Positions 1-14,900 of a stretch of DNA of 64,000 nt are shown here, in pieces (within the stretch, counting starts at the first letter, position 1; the number at the start of each line of letters is the position of its first letter). The notes beneath the pieces were generated by a model, which saw only the letters and a program-made list of their open reading frames with translations, made no database searches and was not told the origin of the DNA. Source of the stretch: Otis tarda (lineage: Eukaryota; Chordata; Aves; Otidiformes; Otididae); assembly GCA_026413225.1 (NCBI GenBank), contig CM048553.1, positions 117,558,690 through 117,622,689 of the forward strand, given 5' to 3'. The position numbers and the translations under genes were made by a program.

Positions 1-2402
1 AGTCAAGTGCAAGGTGTTTAACCTGAAGCTCGGCCAAGCAACCTTTTTTTATTGTTCTGCACATACCTGCATCTTACTGGAGGGGAAATAGCTACCTGAA
101 ACTGCCAAAGAATTCATGAGAACAAGCAGAACCAATTTTTAAAGACAGGACAGATCCACATATCCTAGCAATTTGAATAACCACTTGTCTCATGCAGCTA
201 TGACTGAGCATGTCCAGGTTCCCTTGGTATCTTTTTCCCGTCGCCTTCTTTTTGCTGTTTGCTGGAACTTATTTGCCAGGCTTCTGAGGGAAGCAAACCT
301 TCTTCCACCATCTTCAGCTTCCTGAAGAGCCAAAAAGGTGATCTCATAATTATAGATGAAGCATATTGCTTTGATATAATCTTTTCCAGGCTAGGGGGAA
401 TGACAGATGACATCTATTCCCTGAAGGAAAACTCAAGAATATCGGTCTATCCCATATGCCTAACTCCCCCTCTGCCTTGCTCTCCTAGTTGTAGACTTCC
501 TTCCTCATCTTTTAATCATAATTGCAATTTAAGAGATTAAACAACATATGCACAGCCATGTGTGTGCTTTTCTACTATGGAAATTGTACTGGAAAGAAAA
601 AAAAAAGCAAAACAGATGTCCAAGGCTCATTTGTTCCTAAAGTTATTTCCTTAAGACTGGAATTACTCTTTATAGACCACACTGCTCTGCTTCGTATTTG
701 AGTGGTTTGACATGAAAAGCCCTTTTCAGGGACCTAACAGGACCCGCCCAACTCTTCCTCAGCAGCAGCAGACACCTCCTCATAAAGGAAGGCGCATCAG
801 ATAAACACTACTGGCCTGTTATAGACCATTTTATTTGGAAAAATTGAACATACTAAAAAAGCTGCAAATTAAAACATATGCTAAAATCCCTTCCTCTCCT
901 CCACAACCCCTAAAGCCTTCATGGAGCTGTGTGAAGTTCAAATTTGAAGCTTCAAACTCGTGTATCATCACAGAATAGCCACTGCATGAAATCAAGGCTC
1001 TAATTCCGACCAGTTAATAACCGAGAAGTGCTGTGAATAACACCTCCTCTTTTAAGATGTGATCTGCAATTCACCCGTATTTGTAAAGCTGTGATTATCT
1101 TCCGCAAGCCTTTCAGAGCAAAGGCACAGGCAGCTCAGACGAGGTGTGCCGCCCTAGCACTTCAGTCTCCAGGCTTCCGGAGAGGAAGTCATTCAAGTCC
1201 TGAATTATCTAAACAAACACTAATTGGTCTAATCCAGGAAACTACTAGGATTTTATGGTACGTAATACTCATTCACAGTTCACACCATTGACCAGAGAGT
1301 ATTTTGAAACACCGCGACATGAAAGGAAAGCACGCGGGTTTTTTTTTCTGATAACACCAGCGTGATGCTTGTTGCTGGTTTCTCCTAAAAACCATCACAG
1401 AGCTGCGGCCAGCCACATAGCCCTGCCTTCAGTGGAGCTGATAAGGGCTAAGGACACACAGGGCTCGGTGCATGTACCTGTTAATCCCCCCCTTCTCTTT
1501 CTGACAGGGCACGTTCTGTAGGTATATCAGCTTCTAGCATTGACAAGTCCCCACAAATGGCTTTCTGGGGACAACAGAAACTATGCTGTCAGACATTTTA
1601 ACTGGAGACGGTACGGTTACAGCTTTTTCTTGCTTCCTGCGGGACACTGACTGGAGCGAGGGAGGTGTCACAACCTATGGCTGTGGGAGCTGCTGCTTGG
1701 CCAACTCGCACTTCCCCAGTGATTCACAAACAAACAAGCCACTGTAGGAGGAAACGGTGGGTCAGATGTGAAACCACAGAGGTAACTAACTGGCCGAGCT
1801 TCACAACAAAGGTCTCACAAAGCAGCTGCTGATTAACGGCATCCATTTCAACCAGCCAAACAGCAAGTGGATTTTTAGATTTGACAGGCATGTTGAAAGA
1901 CAAAATTATTCTCAATTAAAAAATTTGGAAAACATTATTTTTTTTTAATATAGTCACAGGATAATAATAGGCAAAATAAGGCTGAATTTTACAGTGCTGG
2001 AACAAAAAAAAAACAAACCACATCATGGTTCTAGTTTGGCACTGAGAAAAATAGTGTTCTGCACTCTTCCTTCTGAACAAAAATATAAGGTATCAAGCTG
2101 CTGTCCAAAAATTGTAATAAAAATCTGGAAAAGTGAAATTAATAGTCTAAGATTGCACAACTTCATTCCTACCCACTAAACCTTACTATGGTGAAGTTAA
2201 GGCTGCTGGTACACTCCAACAGGCTGAGTATATTTTAAAATTTAAGTCAAAAAAGCTAACTCCTCTCTTCTTGTGTTAGGTTAATTCATTCATTCCCACA
2301 TGGTAATTAACATGTAAAGCATATATGGTAGGTAAATATGTGTTCCAGGACTTTAGCAACAAATATATAGCATACATATAATGTATATCATACCATATAT
2401 CA

Positions 2403-2515
2403 GAGAATCATAGAATGGTTTGGATTGGAAGGGAGCTTACAGATCATCTAGTTTCACCGCCCCTACATCTTACACTAGACTGGGTTGCTCAAAACCCCAT
2501 CCATACATAGCAATC
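2403..2515 (-). mobile_element. CR1 LINE 3' end fragment
   Basis: The segment begins with AGAATCATAGAATGGTTTGG, the reverse complement of the avian CR1 tail. It continues through the conserved 3' untranslated region (GGAAGGGAGC, GATCATCTAGTT, then GGTTGCTCAAAACCCCATCC) before similarity fades near 2515. It is 5'-truncated with no coding part left. An older CR1 on the same strand starts about 230 bp further on, so the two are separate insertions or one interrupted copy. Confidence 0.85.
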
Positions 2516-2745
2516 ACTCTAAAATCATCTAGAAACTCATGCACAGATATCTCTAAGGTTTTTTTTTCTCCTCAGATTACATAGCTAAATGATCTTTACT
2601 TTATCCTTGTAGCAATGACTAAAGAAAATCACACTTGCTCCATCTTGTTCACTCAAACATCTCACTTTATCAATAGCCACAAAACTCACAAAAACATCAA
2701 CGAACAGGGCCATGGACTTTATCACAGGACATCAGGTGAGACTTG

Positions 2746-3490
2746 TAGAATCCTCCAGGTTGGGCAGGACCCCCAGAGTCACGTACTCCAACCTGGCTCC
2801 TCAATGCAGGCAAGCTGCTCAGGGCCACCTCCAGTTAAAATTTTAGTTTCTCCAAAGATGGACAATCTGCATTTTTTTCTGGGCAATCTCTTTCTTTGTT
2901 CAACCACCATAATGTTTTTTTTCTTATATGGGAGCAGAATTCTCATGTTTCAACCTGTTGCCTCTTGTCCTCCCACTGCGCACTTCAGATGAGTGTGTCT
3001 GTCCTCTTTATACCTCCCATTAGGTAGGCATGCACAGCAAAGAGCTCTCCCCTCAGCCCTCACAAGGCTGAACAAACCCAGTTCTCCTTGTCTCTCCGAA
3101 TACATAATTTGCTACAGCCCCCTGACCATCTTGGTGTACTGGACTTGCTCCCAGACGTCAACGTCTTCCTTGTATTAGTGGGTTACTGGAAAAAAGGTGT
3201 TTCCAAAACTGGAAGCAATACTCCAGTTGTAGCATCACAAGTGCTGAACGATGTGGAATAATCACTGTCCTCAACTTGCCAGCTGCACTCTTGCTTATAC
3301 AGCCCAATACACTGTTGGTTGCCTTTGCCACACCACCACTGCTTTCTACCAGGCACTCCTCAGACTTTTCTGACAGAGCCACTTTCTACCTGTCAGCCTG
3401 TTGCTGGGCTTACGGTACCCCACGTGCTGGGCTTTGCACTTGCCCATGGTGAACTTCACAGGGCCCCCATCAGCCCAGGAATCAGTCAAG
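2746..3490 (-). mobile_element. Old degraded CR1 LINE, 3' portion with ORF2 C-terminal remnant
   Basis: Reading minus, the 3' end is near 2746 (AATCCTCCAGGTTGG, a second CR1 tail type). The ORF2 C-terminal region follows. Recognisable blocks on the plus strand include GCTACAGCCCCCTGACCATC, ACTGGACTTGCTCC, AATACTCCAG, and near the 5' limit GGCTTTGCACTTGCCC followed by a degraded GTTGAACTTCA block. A minus-strand frame at 3158-3382 retains VLGCISKSAAG and LEYCFQFW, matching the CR1 motifs LGCIRNS and LEYCVQFW. Many substitutions and indels show that it is old. The 5' limit is approximate. Confidence 0.8.
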
Positions 3491-6400
3491 CACAGCGGCT
3501 CCTCAGAACAGATTTAATTCATGCCAACTAGAACGCCTGAAGACAACATGATCTGGGAGAAAGTGCATATCGTAAATCAGCAGAATGGGTAACACCACAC
3601 CACATTCTGCTTCCTCTACCCTCTAAGCTTCCAGCACTGACCCAACAGGATTTGCACCTTCAAGCCTATGCTCCTTCACACCCCAACTGAGAGCATGCCC
3701 CGTGCACCCTCCATTTCCCGCTTTGAAATCACTGATGGGACATATCAAAGCCTGATGCTATTTTGGATGCTTGGGCATGTCCCAGCCCACAGACGTGACA
3801 CAGCATATTGCTGGTATGTGATGGAGAGAAGAGACCAGCACACTATCTCAGAGCAGCAGAGTTAAGGTAGCCCAGAACACAGCCTGAAGCAGAAATAACG
3901 ATACATTTTTGTGGCAAACTGTTAGAATTTCCTCATAATTCTGGAAATCTGGTAATGCTACAGAAGGCAGAAAGCACCTGAGAAGCCTTCATTCAGCAGT
4001 GTGACATACCTGGGAGGGCCAAATCCGGTCCCAGTGAGGCTCCACTCTGCCCCACACTTTCAGCTCACTTGCCCTCTCCTGCTTTGCCCACACTCGAGCA
4101 ATGCTCTTGCCTCCTTCGGGACTTCTGCCAGGTTTGGTTTTGAACCTTCAGGTGTGAAGACCCTGCAACTGGTAGGAAGCTGAGACTAGCTGAAGGAATG
4201 GGGGGAGGGAAGGTAGGACAATACATTTTCCTCAGACATCTTCACAGTGGGATTGTGCCCTCATGTTTTAATTTTTTGTATGTACTCCCTTGCATCTTCT
4301 GTTTAAACTAGGAATTCTTCTCTGGGCAATTCCAGTGCAGCAACATGCAGCAGTAACCATCATACCTCCAGCTGCTGTCATTACCTGATAAACACAAAGT
4401 CTCCTCCAGTCACTAAATAACTAGCCTTGGGAGCATTCTGAAATAATTCCTTCCCCAAATGTGTTTATCTTCATGGTTGCTGTCTCTGTTTTACACATTA
4501 TAACAACGATGCTTTATGCATTATAATAATGACTCCTGCTGTTTTACTTCCCCCTTGCCCATCTTTTGCCCTTCCCAGCCAATTTTCACTTTTCTGTTAA
4601 TAGGTGAGAACAATCAGTGCTCCTAGCTGTGTGGCGAGGCAGTGCTTGTCACACTATACCCCAAAGCCATCTAGAAATCACTAGGAGCTGTTCAAAATGA
4701 ACAACTCCTAACGCAGAGGACCCACAGAACCAGAACCCACTCCATGCTGTACTTACCCTCCACCTCCCTACTGCCAGATGTCCATCCATTCAGTACTGAT
4801 GCCAGGATGCTGACCAGAAAGGTTACTGGCTTACATTAATCTTATCAAACACATTGTAAAAAAGAAGTGAGTTAAGTAACTATAATGTTTTAAATTTGAA
4901 GACTCCCGCAATTCAGTAAGAATTCAGAAGCCAATTACATCTCCTGCAGAAGACAGGCATCAGGAAAGTGATGAATGATTATTTAGGAAACACTTTTTTT
5001 TTGGGAAAGCTCAAGTACACAGTTTCTTCTGCTTAAGGAAAGGTTAACTCAGAAAAAATAGATTTTTGGTAACACCTGAGTCAATATCTTGTCTTGGACT
5101 CCAATTGTTCTAATTTGTTATAGTTCGAAGTAGCAGTCTTTAACCACATGAACACATACGAACTCCTTATAAAAATGATTTGTGGCTTCATATTGCTTGC
5201 TGTACCTGCAGTAATGCAAGCATTGCCTTCACTTTAAAAATAGACAGTTAGGATTTTTTTTTTTTTAGAGCTCTTTTTAACTATGAGGTCTCCGATTCAT
5301 AGTCACTACATAGGGTTTTTACTACTAAAGCCAAGGGACCAATCATAGCACTACATATATATATATAAATGAAATATATATTATATATACTACATTTAAT
5401 TTTTTAACAGGTCACAAAAATGGATAAATATTCTTAAAATATAAACCAAAGAATTTTCAGAAGACCTACTAGCAGAAAAAATTAGCAAACTTTTTCAAGG
5501 TAGTTGACTAAATTAAGTGAGACAGTATCCCATTTTTCTTTTATAAACATTTGTGTCTCCCAAGACAGAGAACCAGCAAGTAAATTCTTCATGTTAGTAT
5601 AAGCACATTTCCCACTCAGTTGAGAAGGACTTTGCCCTGATCACCACATTAAAAGCTGGCTTCAGTACTGTGTAAGGATGCCTCAAATAAATCAAAGTGT
5701 TTCAAAAATATGACAGGTAATACTACAGAGCTCTAACATAAAATGTCTCTTCATGTGGGATATCAGGAAGGCCAGCTCATGAAGCCACTGCGAAGCAATG
5801 GCACTCATTACCCAGGCTCCTTTCAGAGCAAAAACTCTCTAGCAGGTATGTCAACGTAGGCACGAAGCAGCAGATCTGCTTCTCTCTCTCTCAAGCCATG
5901 CACCAGATGCTGGAGGAAAGAGGCAGCCACAGCACTGCGCTGCGAGGTGCCACAGCCTGCACATGCTGCGGATGCTGGGGAAGGAGAAGAATAAAAACCA
6001 CCTTGGAGACAGGGCTTGCAGCCTCATAAAGCTGGCATCACGCCCCGAGGCAATGAGGGGACTAAAGCACTAATTCTAAAGATGAAGTACTAGGAATTGC
6101 TTGCAAATTTGGAGCTAAAACCTATACATGAACTGATTTCAAGAAAGTTGCTACTGCAGCATTTAAAAACGCCAGTGTAGGTTGCAACCTTCTATATACA
6201 CGCTTTTTGGAAACTCGGGGCAAGTTTATCAAAGTCAACAGAATTGTAATCAAATCAGGAGATCAATTTAGCTTCACTGTACTGCATTAACAATTGCAAA
6301 AAAACCTCTAAAAAAAAAAAAACCCGAATTTTCACTATAGATTTACTTCTGACAAAATGCACACTCTATGGCCCAACACAGTTAAACCACGGTGAAAAGA

Positions 6401-9400
6401 GAATTACGTTAAAAAAATTAAACAAATCAGGTATCAAAAGTTCACACCAGCCAAACAATGTCTTCGATAGGAAAGAAAAGAATAATTACAGGGCTAATGA
6501 ACTAACCCACCTGTCCATCCCGGAAAGGCTCTGCAAACACCTTCACAGCCTCTCCTGGGAGACCAGGTGATATTTTCAGGACAAAATCAATATCCCAGCT
6601 GGTTTGAAGGGTCCTGCAACCCTAAGTGGGCAGGTTTCTAGGGTGCAGGAACTCATGGCTTGTCCAACGTCCAATCTATCAGAAAACACAGTTGCTTTTT
6701 AAGAGAACTTTTTGTGAATTGCCCTCAGTATGATGTAGGGTTTCTGTTCCTGGTTTTGTTTTTAAGTCTTAACGCAAACAGCTTCCTGGGTATTTATACA
6801 GACTGCCATCTGCATGGGACCAGAGCATCTGACTGCAGAGACCGACTGCTGTTGGTTCAGCAAAAGCTAGGGCCCTGAGGTAGCTCAATGTTAATCATAT
6901 TTTTCTTTCTAGCATAGAGAACAAAAAAAATCCTCATCTTTGTAGTGTAATGCTACCTAAGCAAAATTCTCTGCAATTATGCACTGAATTTTAATAAAAA
7001 AAAAAAGGTTATCATCTATCTGGTTGGTGAAGAAAAGACAGAATGCCTCTAACTTTAAATTAGTAATATATTAAATACCTATTGACTGAGTGAAATTAGC
7101 TTATCCCCAGAACACTCTAAATTGCTATGCTTGTAGATGCTGCTGGCCACCGGGTACCTGAGGCAACTGACTGGGTATACAAACACGGTACTGATACACG
7201 TGCGTATCCAAAGAAAGTACTAGAAGCAATTTCAGCCATTACAAAAGTTTGGTTTAATCTAAAATTGCTGTTTTGTATTCTATGAAAAGTGACTCGACCT
7301 TTCTCTGCTTGATGGCACACGTTACAGCCCTCCTCCAAGTATCCAGCAGGTCCCTAACCCCACGCCTCAGCGCACTGCCCAGAAAGCCTGCCCAGCTGCA
7401 AAACTGGGGAAGGAAGGAAGGGAGACCCATCTCCCCTGCCTCTCCCAGGATAAGGTGGCTTATTTTCCCTTTTAACAACTAATACATGAAATAAAAAGAA
7501 AGTAATCCCTTTGGAGAAAATCACATGGCCCGTCACAGCGAGAAGGCAGTTCTCTGAACGGCAGCGCTAGTTGTAAAATCCTGCTGGAGCAGCAGAGGAT
7601 TTACACAGCGGAGCAAAGTTTGCACCAAGTTGAACCGTAACCGTGGCATATTGGCACAGGCAGGCAGATCTCAACAAGAACAGACAAATCCATGCAGTGA
7701 CTGTTTGGTGTAACTCTACAGGCTCTTTCTTCAAAAATTATTCATGAAACACTTGAATGTTTGGAATACAAAAGAACTCCTAGACTTCAGAGTTCCTCCT
7801 CAAATGCTTAATCAGATATTTTAGGCTTTTTTTTTTCCTATTTATATTGGATTAGCTACCTCCTGATACTCTCTTCTGAATCTAAATGGGCATACTGCAT
7901 TGGACAGAAATCAACCATACTTAGTATTCCTTCCTTTGCTCTAATCAGTTTGATAGGATCTCTCCTATATTAAAATTTTAGCGTACATAATTCTCTTGCA
8001 TGTAAAGGGTTATTAAATACTTTAATAAATCCTCTTAAGTTCATTTATTTTTTGAAAGATGACTTGGAATAGACTTCTATGAAACTGGAAAAACTGCCAA
8101 GAGAAATACTGCCAAGATAACTGTGTAACTAGGTTAAACCTGGATTATTCTTACTGTTATTTACATTAAGGAGTATCACTATAATATCTTTTTAAAATTG
8201 ATTTGGTATCTAACTATGCTTAATTCTCAGTTTTCTAAGTATGACAGAGTTTTAAAAACACTCATATTAAACTCAAGACATAACATTTTGCATTTAAACA
8301 AGTCTGCAGGTAAATACTTTTTTTCCTATAAAATCAAAGCTGCACATTTTACTGTGCCACTCTCTTGATTTGGTCATTGATCAACTAAGAAATAGTGCCA
8401 AGCACCGGGTAACACTAGCAGTCCCAAGGTAAGACTGATCTTCCTGGGTAGAAATGAAATTTTCTTGTGGCCTTGATTTGCCCAACTATATCCTAATCAT
8501 ACAAAAGTATTCCAACTTTCTCATGTAGCCTTCATTCATGAAAAGCTCTGTTTTATGGGTTCAGGATAATGAAGAGCAGAAAAGAAAACAATCTACTGTC
8601 TTGAAAGGCATGGGTCTGTGCCACTAAATGAATTAACTGATGAGCTCTCGCACTCAGAGTAGTCTTCAGCAATCTTGTTTCATACCTATAAAAATTGCGG
8701 ATTAGCTGGTGTCCCCCAACTCTATTAGTGCAAGAAAGAGAAAAAGTCATTAAAAGGTTGTTATAAAAATTCCACATCACTACACACAGGACCGGGAAAC
8801 TCTATACTGGTTTTGCACCAGCAGTATCAACCAGTTTACCTAGTAGGGTACATGGCGTGGATCTGTGCAACTGCACCCCAGCTCTAGGACGCTCTTCTAC
8901 TAGTCTTAGGCGGCGTATCAACTGAAGTAAATCAGATGCGCCCAAAGACCACTCTGCTCTGCTGGCAGAGCTGACCTACCTTGCGTAGTGTCATACATAC
9001 AGGTAGGACAAGGAAGAACATGTTCTGTCCTCAGCGTTTCATGCCACTGCACTGCAGCGTGTTTGGTGATAGCAAGCCCTCTTGCCCTCATGGGATTGCT
9101 GACCCTTTGATGAGCCCAAGAGGCGTGCACATACAAACACACACACACGCACACAGAGAACAAGTGTGTCTTTTGTTTTATTCACAATCCTATTTAGCTG
9201 CAGTAATTTTGAGACAAGCAACCCCATCATTTCACCCTGCGTGCTCTCTGAGAATAAGGCTTTCTGGACAGGAGTGTGAGCAGCTGCTGCTTAACAGAGA
9301 ATAAAATTCAGACTGCTGGAGGGGGAGGAGAAAGGGGGCAACAAACAACATGTGTTTAAAATCTGGCAGGAGCATCCTAATTAGATGAATTATTGGATGG

Positions 9401-9621
9401 ATCATCAAGACTGCTCCCCAAAGTGCCATAGGACAGGAGAGCCCTTAGAGGACATGTTGATTTAAGACTGCAAAAACGATCCCGAAGAGCACCATCACTG
9501 AATGCAGAGCACTAAAGGCTCGTTTGTCTCAAAAATCACACTTCCCACACAGTGCCGTTGCTCACTTGCCATGTATATAAAGGTTGTAACAGTTAATCAT
9601 TTAGACAGGGATAAATATTTA

Positions 9622-11496
<1,875 letters not shown>

Positions 11497-11552
11497 CACT
11501 GGGGTAGAAGCAGCAGGACCTTTGGTCTGATCTGCTGGAGTTGTTCCTGTAG
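11497..11552 (+). mobile_element. Fragment of a CR1/L3-like LINE 3' end, plus orientation
   Basis: This short stretch contains GGACCTTTGGTCTGA, which resembles the 3'-terminal block I remember from old sauropsid CR1/L3-like elements (GATGGACCTTTGGTCTGACC). It faces the minus-strand element beginning at about 11575 and supplies the left arm of the inverted repeat. Only a few dozen bases are recognisable, so the family call is tentative. Confidence 0.4.
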
Positions 11553-11608
11553 CCGGCTACATTGCTGTAGTATACTACAGGAATGGCTCCAGCAGGTCAG
11601 ACCAAAGG
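11519..11608. repeat. Imperfect 34-bp inverted repeat with 22-bp spacer
   Basis: The left arm 11519-11552 (CCTTTGGTCTGATCTGCTGG...) pairs with the right arm 11575-11608 (...CCAGCAGGTCAGACCAAAGG) at 30 of 34 positions. Inside are two perfect short palindromes, TAGCCGGCTA (11550-11559) and CTGTAGTATACTACAG (11565-11580). The arm sequence resembles the 3' terminus of CR1/L3-like LINEs of sauropsids, so the palindrome probably reflects two LINE tails meeting in opposite orientation rather than a MITE. Confidence 0.85.
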
Positions 11609-11905
11609 ATGCCTTGTGTAGCATTCTGCCTTAGACAGAAGTAAACAACAGCCTTGTAAGGAGGACTTTAAGCACCATTAGCGATACCACCCAGAGTCTC
11701 CTCCACACCTCCAGGAGGAACCTATGGCTCAAGGATGCCCAGAGCAGGGAAGAGATATCTTTAGGCTTAGTAGATACAGAGGGTTTCTTCCCTGTAAATT
11801 TGTTTAATTGCTTACTGAAGGTATCTAAAACTTTGATTGTAAACATACCCTCTACCTTGAAAAGTTCTGGCAACTTCTTCTTCCGCAGAGTAACAAAGCT
11901 ATGCC
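11575..11905 (-). mobile_element. Ancient CR1/L3-like LINE 3' fragment with ORF2 tail remnant
   Basis: The plus strand reads GGTCAGACCAAAGG and then a block ending TTAGACAG, as in the 3' untranslated end of old amniote CR1/L3-like LINEs (from memory: TCAGACCAAAGG...GTATCCTGTCTTCGACAG). The minus-strand frame within 11631-11927 contains LPELF, then TIKVLDTFSKQLNKF. This aligns with the conserved end of ORF2 in these elements (LPE...TI...FKKELDKF). Strong divergence suggests an insertion predating birds. The family assignment is from memory and the 5' limit is uncertain. Confidence 0.5.
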
Positions 11906-14900
11906 TGGCAGACACTATGGGTAGCAAACTTGACAGTGGACAAGCATTTGGAAAAACACTTCACTTACTTAACAGAAACGTGCCAGCATCCTAAAGCCTA
12001 ATTCCTCAGCCTGTCCACTCCGAGCCCCTTTCAGTGCAAAGCAATAGAGGGGCCAGGCAGCCAGCACCTCTGGGCTCAGGGAATCTGGACAATAAGCAGG
12101 GAGGTGCTCAGTTAACTGACACTGGAAAGCACGTTGTGACTGATGTTCGAGGTGAGGGCAGGGAGAGATGAAGAGAACTGTGCTTTTTAATCTCCAGTCT
12201 GTCATACAGACCATGTCAGTCCTGGTTTCAGGATTTCCCTGTCAGCCACAGGCTAACCAAGAAGAAGATGCATTCAGTCCCCAGCTCCGTTGGTCCTTTC
12301 CCCTGCAGGAACCTCATTTTCCTGCAAAGAAAATTCAGGAGTAGGGGGTTGTTGAGTGAAGTCAGACCTCCTCCTCCAGGACATGCCAGGACATCATGCA
12401 GCAGCAGGGACTATGAATTGCACCAGGGAGTATCTGACAGTACAGAAAAACTACTATTCTAGAGTGCAGAGCCAGTGACCATTTTTCACAGATAGCTACT
12501 AAGGGCAATATGTTCTTAAACTTTACAGAGGTCATCACACAGTGTTCGTCCTCCACGGACTGACCTGAGACTGTTGCTTTCTCCTGCTTACTTCTGAATT
12601 GCTCCTCAGGGAGCTCCACTGTCCTCTTTGACTACTGACACAGCCACCTGGCTGCAACCCTAATCGATTACCCAATCTGGGATCCAGGGCTCTGATTTTC
12701 AGAATTCCCAGCTGTGGATACTATTTGAGGCAAGCTGTGATTACAATTTATACTGGCATTTCATACTTTAAATTCCCCGAAGAACAAAACTCAAAACAAC
12801 AGCAAGTTTGAGTTCCCTCAGACAGATCTAAAACCAGTGGGGTAACACTACTCTCTTACATACAGAATGGAGTTGAATACGATACTGCATGGAAGCTACA
12901 GCGTTTTTTGAAACAGAGATATTGCGGTGATAAAATTTTACTAGTTCAGAAAGAAATTGAGAACTCTTACTTCAGAGCGGGAATTTAGTTTGGCACAGTA
13001 ACAAGGCACGAATTCACAGGAAGGAGGAAGGAAAACAACATACTGAATAATACTACATTATATGAACAATACTCATCCAGCACTTTGAACGAGACAGTGG
13101 TCTTTAATTCTAGGTTCTCTAGTTACTCTGTTTGGAAGCATAACAACGCTATTTTACTATGACTGTTATGTATTTAACAACAGATAGCCTGGTGGCAAGA
13201 AAAGGCCAGTTATCCATTACAATCCAAACTTCCACAAAAAAGTCCCAAATTCCTCAGCACAGAACAAATGCTTTAGGCTGTAAGCAACTAGGAGTCAGGC
13301 CTGCTGTCTATTGTAGACTTACACATGTTTCTGGAAAAAAAAAAACCCTAAAAATCAGCTGGAGCTGCGCTTCGGTACAAAGAGATGCTCAGAACGGTCT
13401 CTGTCGCTATCTGGGCCATCCTCCCCTTCCTTCGGCTGAGGCGCGCAAACACAAAGCCGTCTGTGCCTTCACTGGGAATAAGCAGCAGTTCACGAGGAGG
13501 CTGACTACAGAAGAGTACACACAGATCCCAAAGCACATAATAGAAGGGCAGCATTAATCTCCCTCTGTTACGAAATCAAGAAGTATGCTGTGCATGGAAG
13601 CTGTCAGGGCTGGATGTTAAAATGCCTCTTCTTTGGAAAAGATGGTTTATAACTCAAGATTTTCTATAGACAGTTTTTTAAAATTTATTTCCTCATCGAA
13701 AAAGGCAGGCTTTTTTATTGGAAGGAGAGAAAGAAGGGCTGAAGGGGGGCCTGCAATACACATTTGAGCCAGATGCCAAGTCACTAACTAATGGGGAGGA
13801 AGGAGACCATTTCTTGTTATGTTTCTCCCCAGTCTCTACTCAAGCTGCCATAAAAATACAGCATGGCTGAAATACAAGTTAAATGGACATAAGTCTGGCT
13901 TGAGTGCAAGTTAAAGTGGAATTTTATTACTCTTCGCAAGAGGCACCATTTCACCGGGAGACTTAGAAAACTGACAGCAAGCTTAAACAAATCACAAGGT
14001 AATTTGTGTGTTAATTAGCAATTTAACAAAAAAGGTAAACAAAATCTCAAGCTGAACTATACTTTTATAGAAGTACCCCCATCCCTCTCTCACTAGCACA
14101 AAAAGAATAATGAAATGTTTCTCTAGTAAATCAGTGCAGGTTCAGAAAGATCAAAGATTTGTAATACCTACATGGTCCACTGAGCAGGGGTGGTCACTCC
14201 TTTGCAGCCCAATGCAAAGAAGTAATGAACGACTACTGCAGGCTTTATATCTCTTTATCTTTCAGTTTGGCCTCTGGCAGGCACAGTATTGGAACAGTTT
14301 CATTCTGGTATATATTATCTCTGCAGGTTATGAGTTCTTATTTCCCTGTGAAGGTACTTAACAGCAAAGACAGTAAATCCACTACTGCTAGAAATGAGTC
14401 TGGAAAGACAAAAAGGCAGGGAAAGACCTAAAACAGGGCTTATCCTTCAGTTTATGGAGACATTTATTAAATCCCAGTAGGAGTGGGAAGATCAGTCCAT
14501 CCTCCTCTTTGCCAGAAGCTGACCCTGCAACATCTGCAAGCAGGGGCATTAACCAGCCTTTTCTGTCCCAGCCTTCAGGTGGCTTCTGCTGCTTCCACTG
14601 CTTAGGTTCTTGCAGGCTTACATATGTTCAACCCACCTCATAAAGGTTATTTCTGTAATATAAGATCCCCTGGTTTTCACAGCAACTTACTCCTCACCTC
14701 CAAACAGTCCGGTCATTTCCAAGAGTTCAAAATGTTTCCAAGACAAAAACATTCATTTCGTAGAGTGCCTAGACCAAGGGGGTCCTTATCAATGGCAGGG
14801 GCCCACAGACTGAACAAACAGTCAGGTTTTCACAGATATAAAAGGATGAGAGCATGTATATGCTGGTACACCAAAAAGAAAATATGAAAAAAGAAATTCT

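Noticed and set aside
11519-11608. Inverted repeat considered as a MITE or DNA transposon with terminal inverted repeats
   Set aside because: There is only a 22-bp interior and no target-site duplication was noticed; the arms look like the 3' end of CR1/L3-like LINEs, with an ORF2 tail following on the minus strand.
14160-14190. Plus-strand GGTCCACTG considered as the reverse complement of the QWTT part of the preceding GAREM1 exon
   Set aside because: Only a QWT-like triplet matches; a stop follows and the neighbouring codons disagree.
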